Of a stretch of 64,000 nt of DNA, positions 59,721 through 64,000 are shown in pieces (the first letter of the stretch is position 1; each line of letters begins with the position of its first letter). Both the position numbers and the translations under genes were made by a program. Origin of the DNA: Klebsiella pneumoniae (GTDB taxonomy: Bacteria > Pseudomonadota > Gammaproteobacteria > Pseudomonadales > Pseudohongiellaceae); assembly GCA_945869725.1 (NCBI GenBank), contig CAMBPO010000005.1, positions 18,117 through 82,116 on the forward strand, given 5' to 3'. The notes under the pieces were generated by a model, which did no database searches, was not told the origin of the DNA, and worked only from the letters and a program-made list of their open reading frames with translations.

Positions 59721-61070
59721 ATGACCATGATGACTCCCAGAGAAATCGCCTCAGAACTTGACCGACATATTGTGGGGCAAAAGGCTGCCAAACGCGCCGT
59801 TGCCATCGCATTGCGCAACCGCTGGCGACGTATGCAACTGGGGGCTGATATCCGTCAGGAAATCACCCCCAAAAATATTCTGATGATTGGTCCGACTGGC
59901 GTGGGCAAAACCGAAATCGCACGCCGGCTCGCCAAACTGGCCAATGCGCCGTTTATCAAGGTTGAGGCAACCAAGTTCACGGAAGTCGGTTATGTCGGCC
60001 GCGATGTTGAATCTATCATTCGCGACCTGGTGGATATTGCCATCAAAATGTTGCGTGACGAGCAGATTCGCAAAGTCCAGCACCGCGCCGAAGAAGCCGC
60101 TGAAGATCGTGTGCTTGATGCGCTGTTGCCGCCACCGCCACGGGCACCCAATGCCGCCGCCGAACTGTCAGGCAACGACCCTCAATCCGCCACACGCCAG
60201 ATGTTTCGTAAAAAACTGCGCGAAGGCGATCTAGATGACAAAGAAATCGAAATCAGTGTTGCGGAAGGTCTTGGCGGTGTAGAGATTATGGCGCCCCCCG
60301 GCCTTGAAGAAATGACCAGTCAACTGAAGTCCATGTTCTCTTCCATGCAGCATGGGCGAAAAAAAACCCGTCGCATGCCCGTCAAAGCGGCGCTGCGCCT
60401 GCTCAGAGAAGAGGAAGCGTCCAAGCTTATCAATGAAGACGAATTAAAGGCTCTCGCCATTGAAGCGACCGAACAAACCGGCATTGTGTTTATCGACGAA
60501 ATAGACAAGGTTACCGAACGGGGTCAGACCGGTCATAGTGGCGTCTCGCGCGAAGGTGTACAGCGCGACCTGTTGCCATTGATCGAAGGCTCAACGGTGA
60601 CAACCAAATACGGCAGCGTCAAAACCGACCACATTCTGTTTATTGCATCCGGAGCGTTTCACCTGTCCAAACCCTCGGATCTGATCCCTGAACTGCAGGG
60701 ACGACTGCCCATCCGCGTTGAGCTCGAGGCACTGACTGCAGAAGACTTTGAGCGCATCCTGACTGAACCCAATGCATCGCTTACAGAACAGTACCGAGCG
60801 CTGCTCAGCACTGAAAACATGCACATCCGCTTTACGGCTGAAGGCATCAAATCGCTGGCCAAAACCGCCTGGGAGGTCAACGAGCGCACTGAGAATATCG
60901 GCGCCCGCCGCCTGCACACGGTGATGGAACGCCTGCTGGAAGAAGTGTCGTTCAGCGCATCTGATCTTGGTGTGGGCGATCAGAAAGAGCTGGTCATTGA
61001 TGCAGAGTATGTTGAGAAGCAACTCGGTGATCTGGCCCGCAATGAGGATCTGAGCAGGTTCATTCTCTGA
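59721..61070 (+). CDS. hslU: HslU ATPase subunit
   Basis: The 449-residue AAA+ unfoldase has Walker A Gly-Pro-Thr-Gly-Val-Gly-Lys-Thr, Walker B Val-Phe-Ile-Asp-Glu-Ile-Asp, the pore motif Gly-Tyr-Val-Gly, an intermediate I-domain (about 110-240) and the C-terminal Arg-Phe-Ile-Leu tail that activates HslV. It is an ATG start. Its stop overlaps the next gene by 1 bp (TGATG), indicating coupling. Confidence 0.97.
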   Translation: MTMMTPREIASELDRHIVGQKAAKRAVAIALRNRWRRMQLGADIRQEITPKNILMIGPTGVGKTEIARRLAKLANAPFIKVEATKFTEVGYVGRDVESIIRDLVDIAIKMLRDEQIRKVQHRAEEAAEDRVLDALLPPPPRAPNAAAELSGNDPQSATRQMFRKKLREGDLDDKEIEISVAEGLGGVEIMAPPGLEEMTSQLKSMFSSMQHGRKKTRRMPVKAALRLLREEEASKLINEDELKALAIEATEQTGIVFIDEIDKVTERGQTGHSGVSREGVQRDLLPLIEGSTVTTKYGSVKTDHILFIASGAFHLSKPSDLIPELQGRLPIRVELEALTAEDFERILTEPNASLTEQYRALLSTENMHIRFTAEGIKSLAKTAWEVNERTENIGARRLHTVMERLLEEVSFSASDLGVGDQKELVIDAEYVEKQLGDLARNEDLSRFIL

Positions 61071-61507
61071 TGTCAGACACCAATCAATCAGCCGCAACAC
61101 TTGCGCCGCAACCCACGGGCATCCGTTTGCGACGCAAAAGTGCGTTACTGGAATTGAGTTATGCCGATGGCCGGGTGTTTGAACTGCCTGCCGAGTTGTT
61201 GCGCGTTTATTCGCCGTCGGCTGACGTCAAAGGTCATGGCAAAGGCCAGGCTGTACTGCAGGTCGGCAAACGCCACGTCGGCCTCAGCGGCATAGAGGCC
61301 ATGGGCAACTATGCCGTCCGTCTGGACTTTGACGACGGGCACAACTCAGGCATCTTCAGCTGGGATTATCTTTATCTGCTGGCAACTCAACAGCAGGCTG
61401 TCTGGCAAGATTACCTGAACCGCCTGGAAGCTGCCGGCAAAAGCCGCGATGCGTTGCCAGCAGGTACACAAGTCATTAACATTGTGGACCCCGCGCGGCC
61501 CATCTGA
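61070..61507 (+). CDS. DUF971 domain protein
   Basis: The 145-residue protein has the domain found at the N-terminus of gamma-butyrobetaine hydroxylase, with Leu-Arg-Val-Tyr-Ser-Pro-Ser-Ala-Asp-Val-Lys-Gly-His and Phe-Ser-Trp-Asp-Tyr-Leu-Tyr. No hydroxylase domain is attached. Function is unknown; related domains occur in Fe-S cluster maturation proteins. Always near hslVU in pseudomonads, and here overlapping hslU by 1 bp. Confidence 0.85.
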   Translation: MSDTNQSAATLAPQPTGIRLRRKSALLELSYADGRVFELPAELLRVYSPSADVKGHGKGQAVLQVGKRHVGLSGIEAMGNYAVRLDFDDGHNSGIFSWDYLYLLATQQQAVWQDYLNRLEAAGKSRDALPAGTQVINIVDPARPI

Positions 61508-61570
61508 ACAGCGCAGGATGACATCTCTCAAACCTCAATACCGGTTTAACCGGCAGCAAGCGGCGGCCTT

Positions 61571-62353
61571 ATGAGCAACACTCCAGACTCCGGGCAGCAC
61601 TCAGAAAGTCAGGGTGCAGAGTCAAAAACCCATTTTGGTTATGAGCAGGTCAGTCCTGCGGAAAAAACCCGCCGCGTCGGGCAGGTGTTTCATTCCGTTG
61701 CCAATCGTTATGACGTCATGAATGACCTCATTTCAGTCGGCACTCACCGCATTATCAAGCGCCTGACGGTTGAACTGAGCGGCGTAAGACCCGGCCATAC
61801 CGTGCTGGATCTGGCTGGCGGTACCGGCGATTTCTCTATGCGCTTTGCACCGCTGGTTGGCAGCACGGGACAGATTGTTCTGGCCGATATCAATGACTCC
61901 ATGCTCAAGGTTGGACGCGATCGGCTTATTGACAAGGGTATTACCGGCAACGTCCAGATTGCCCAGGTCAATGCTGAAACCTTGCCGTTTGCAGATGAGA
62001 CCTTTGATTGCATCGTGATTGCTTACGGACTGCGTAACGTGACCGACAAAGACAAGGCGCTGCGCTCGATGTACCGCACACTCAAACCGGGTGGCCGCGC
62101 GCTGGTGCTGGAGTTTTCCAAACCAGTCAATCCGGTGCTCGGCAAGGCCTATGACGCCTTTTCAACCTTATGGCCGGTGGCTGGCAAAGTGGTGACCGGT
62201 GACGCTGACAGTTACAAATATCTGGTTGAGTCGATCCGCATGCACCCGGATCAAGAAACGCTGAAGACCATGATGCAGGATGCCGGCTTCCGCGACTGCA
62301 AATATCACAACCTGATTGGTGGTATCAGCGCCATCCACGTGGGATACCGCTAA
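61571..62353 (+). CDS. ubiE: Bifunctional demethylmenaquinone/2-methoxy-6-polyprenyl-1,4-benzoquinol methylase
   Basis: The 260-residue class I methyltransferase has motif I [10 protein letters not shown], the Tyr-Gly-Leu-Arg-Asn-Val post-II motif and the family start segment Lys-Thr-Arg-Arg-Val-Gly-Gln-Val-Phe. It C-methylates ubiquinone and menaquinone precursors with SAM. The stop overlaps ubiJ by 1 bp (TAATG). Confidence 0.97.
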   Translation: MSNTPDSGQHSESQGAESKTHFGYEQVSPAEKTRRVGQVFHSVANRYDVMNDLISVGTHRIIKRLTVELSGVRPGHTVLDLAGGTGDFSMRFAPLVGSTGQIVLADINDSMLKVGRDRLIDKGITGNVQIAQVNAETLPFADETFDCIVIAYGLRNVTDKDKALRSMYRTLKPGGRALVLEFSKPVNPVLGKAYDAFSTLWPVAGKVVTGDADSYKYLVESIRMHPDQETLKTMMQDAGFRDCKYHNLIGGISAIHVGYR

Positions 62354-62994
62354 TGTTTTCCGCCGCTCTGAGCCAGATTATCGAAACCGGGCTCAATGGA
62401 CTGCTGCGCAGGGATCCCCATCTGCTGAGCAGTCTCAACAAGGTGGCTGCAGGCAAAAGTCTCAGATTAATCAGCACCCGTCACGGCACAGATGACGGGG
62501 CATCTGCATGGCAATTGACACTGATCATTACCCCCGAAAAACTGCATGTGCACAGTAACTCCGCTGACCATGCAGACACCTGCATCTCCGGCAGTCCGCG
62601 CGCATTGGCGGCACTGCTTTTCAGCAACGATCCGGCGGCCGCGCTATACCATCCCGAGATTGTGCTCTCGGGCGATATTCATCTGATACAGACAATACAC
62701 AAAACACTCACTGCTTCCGGCACGCGCTGGGATGATGTGCTGGCACCGATGCTTAAACCGCTGCTGGGCGACAGTGGTGTGTCGGTGCTGACAAACGCCG
62801 TCAATGTCAGTGCTGGCGTTGTCCGCAACGCCGGTCAGTCCTTACAGTTGAATGTGCGTGATTATCTGCAGGAGGAGTCTGGTTTGTTGCCAGCCCATGC
62901 GGAGACAGATGACAGCAACACTCGCCTGGATTCGCTGCGGCTGCGAATTGATCGGCTGCACGCAAGAATCGATCTGTTGAGGCAGAAAATCTGA
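62353..62994 (+). CDS. ubiJ: Ubiquinone accessory factor UbiJ
   Basis: The 213-residue protein has an N-terminal SCP2 lipid-binding domain (about 15-115) and a C-terminal coiled coil. It organises the soluble ubiquinone-synthesis complex with UbiK in E. coli. It is coupled to ubiE. ubiB, which normally follows, is not in the window; instead a 265-bp gap leads to a RiPP precursor gene. Confidence 0.9.
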   Translation: MFSAALSQIIETGLNGLLRRDPHLLSSLNKVAAGKSLRLISTRHGTDDGASAWQLTLIITPEKLHVHSNSADHADTCISGSPRALAALLFSNDPAAALYHPEIVLSGDIHLIQTIHKTLTASGTRWDDVLAPMLKPLLGDSGVSVLTNAVNVSAGVVRNAGQSLQLNVRDYLQEESGLLPAHAETDDSNTRLDSLRLRIDRLHARIDLLRQKI

Positions 62995-63245
62995 CGTCCG
63001 GAGGCTTGTTTAGTCTGCGCCCGTGTTGTGACAAATTGCCGCAGCGCCTTGTAATGCGCCTGCAGGGTGGGATAATCCAGCCAACGATGGCAAGCGTAAT
63101 ACCGTTACAACGTTTATGAAAGCATTTATGACGGTACCTGCACTGTTAAGCGCACATTCAGTCAGGTTTGCACACAATAAAATTCAGCTTAATCCGGTCA
63201 GATGGGCAAACCGGCATCACCCTTAAAAGTACAGTATCAACGCTC

Positions 63246-63251
63246 AGGAGA
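63246..63251 (+). promoter_or_regulatory. Ribosome binding site of the RiPP precursor
   Basis: AGGAGA lies 8 nt before the ATG at 63260, a strong site suited to abundant precursor synthesis. Confidence 0.6.
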
Positions 63252-63259
63252 GTATCCGC

Positions 63260-63781
63260 ATGAAACGAACCGATGGATTTAGCCTGGCAACCGCCGCAGC
63301 GGCATTGCTGATGTCTGGCGCCGGTATGGCAGAGCTCGACGTAAATCAGACCAACCCTGATGACCCCATCAAGATTAGCGTCTGCCAGAATGTCAGTGGC
63401 GAAGGGCAAAGCGCTTGCAAAGGTTTTGGCAACGATGCCAGTGCTGGCGCCAACAGCTGCAGCGCTGCTGGTTTTGTGGCAGTCACCAGCGGCAACGGTG
63501 CTTTTTCAGCAGCACTGTGCCAGGTACTGGGTGGCACACAGGCCGCGAGCCTGACCGCCAAGCCTGACTTTACGCTGGGAGAAACCGCTGTCAGCGTAAC
63601 TTACTGCAACGATGTGTTCACCTGCGCCGGCCTGAGCGCCTGCAAGGGTAATTCCAACGCCGCCTGTGCGGGAAAAAACAGCTGCCACGGCATAGGTTTT
63701 GTGGGTGTGTACTCAGGCAGTGAAGAGCTGTCCAATGCATTGTGTGAAAAACTGGGTGGCAGCGCACTGTCATCCCTTTAA
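63260..63781 (+). CDS. BufA2-like bufferin precursor with duplicated core
   Basis: The 173-residue protein has a Sec signal (about 1-24, ending Gly-Met-Ala) and ten Cys. The mature part has two tandem copies of one module (38-92 and 111-167): a Ser-Ala-Cys-Lys-Gly step, then Asn-Ser-Cys, Gly-Phe-Val and a Cys near Leu-Gly-Gly, with identical 14- and 20-residue Cys spacings. The second copy has extra Cys at 122 and 136 in Ala-Cys-Ala-Gly-Lys-Asn-Ser-Cys. This fits bufferins, periplasmic metallophore RiPPs whose Cys are modified to thiooxazoles by DUF692 enzymes, and a DUF692 gene follows by 12 bp. Metal and modification are inferred. Confidence 0.75.
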   Translation: MKRTDGFSLATAAAALLMSGAGMAELDVNQTNPDDPIKISVCQNVSGEGQSACKGFGNDASAGANSCSAAGFVAVTSGNGAFSAALCQVLGGTQAASLTAKPDFTLGETAVSVTYCNDVFTCAGLSACKGNSNAACAGKNSCHGIGFVGVYSGSEELSNALCEKLGGSALSSL

Positions 63782-63793
63782 TCAGGTGTGAGC

Positions 63794-64000
63794 ATGCTCG
63801 GATTCGGGCTGGGACTGCGCAGTCAACACTATGACTATGTGCTGGAGCATCAGCCGGCGGTAGACTGGTTTGAACTGATCACAGAGAACTATCTGGCGCC
63901 TGGCGGGCGTCCCCGCGCCATCCTGCATAAAATCCGTGCACACTACCCGGTAGTGCTGCACGGGTTGTCGTTTAACATCGGCAGCAACGAAGCGCCGGAT
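63794..64000 (+). CDS. DUF692 multinuclear non-heme iron enzyme (3' partial)
   Basis: The first 69 codons of an ATG frame run off the window. They match the DUF692 (MbnB/TglH/BufB) start: Gly-Leu-Gly-Leu-Arg ... Trp-Phe-Glu-Leu-Ile-Thr-Glu-Asn-Tyr and a Val-Leu-His-Gly-Leu-Ser strand carrying a metal-ligand His. AGGTG precedes the ATG. Family enzymes modify Cys in RiPP precursors with O2 and an iron cluster. The partner protein (DUF2063/BufC) is expected next, outside the window. Confidence 0.8.
   Translation, partial: MLGFGLGLRSQHYDYVLEHQPAVDWFELITENYLAPGGRPRAILHKIRAHYPVVLHGLSFNIGSNEAPD

Overview
The window looks like chromosomal DNA of a gammaproteobacterium, probably of the free-living aquatic kind. 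Gene order supports this. The block tpiA-secG-tRNA(Leu)-tRNA(fMet)-rimP-nusA-infB-rbfA-truB-rpsO-pnp, the block carA-carB-greA/yhbY, the pilM-N-O-Q/aroK/aroB block beside a divergent PBP1A gene, and the priA-ftsN-hslV-hslU-DUF971-ubiE-ubiJ series are all gammaproteobacterial arrangements. I see no rRNA, insertion sequence, prophage, integrase or CRISPR array.

Layout. 1-11.3 kb is accessory metabolism and envelope: the end of a cytochrome c/PQQ dehydrogenase, an SLC13-type permease, a pirin with a broken divergent LysR regulator, a carboxylesterase, a PA2778/PA2779-type peptidase pair, an exported amidohydrolase and a VCBS-repeat lipoprotein. 11.4-16.7 kb holds an orphan histidine kinase and a phosphonate-type ABC transporter (phnD-phnC-phnE-phnE) with a small P-loop kinase. 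16.8-33.2 kb is the translation/transcription core with tpiA, glmM, folP and ftsH. 33.6-40 kb is yhbY, greA, carB, carA and dapB. 40-46 kb has a sigma factor with a DUF3379 partner, a DmdC-like acyl-CoA dehydrogenase, comF and a small outer-membrane protein. 45.7-52.6 kb is folK, hemE, aroB, aroK and a short pilM-N-O-Q set. 52.8-63 kb is ponA, rpmE, a chorismate mutase, priA, ftsN, hslVU, ubiE and ubiJ. The last 740 bp open a bufferin-like RiPP locus: a secreted Cys-rich precursor and the start of a DUF692 modifying enzyme.

How the genes work together. Most of the window is housekeeping transcribed in tight, often overlapping, operons: ribosome maturation and mRNA decay, pyrimidine/arginine supply (carAB), lysine/peptidoglycan supply (dapB, glmM, ponA, ftsN), shikimate (aroK, aroB, chorismate mutase), heme (hemE), folate (folP, folK), quinone (ubiE, ubiJ) and ATP-dependent proteolysis (hslVU, ftsH).

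The most unusual items are: the bufferin-type precursor with a duplicated cysteine-rich core next to DUF692; a carAB leader with a promoter, a short Thr-rich reading frame and a strong intrinsic terminator ahead of a TTG start; an 18-bp palindrome plus GTCAAC repeats over the acyl-CoA dehydrogenase promoter; a LysR gene whose helix-turn-helix is destroyed by a frame-breaking deletion; and an uncommon U1/U72 mismatch in the initiator tRNA. Several starts were moved from the longest reading frame to GTG, TTG or internal ATG codons because Shine-Dalgarno spacing or family length supports it; those are inferences from sequence.
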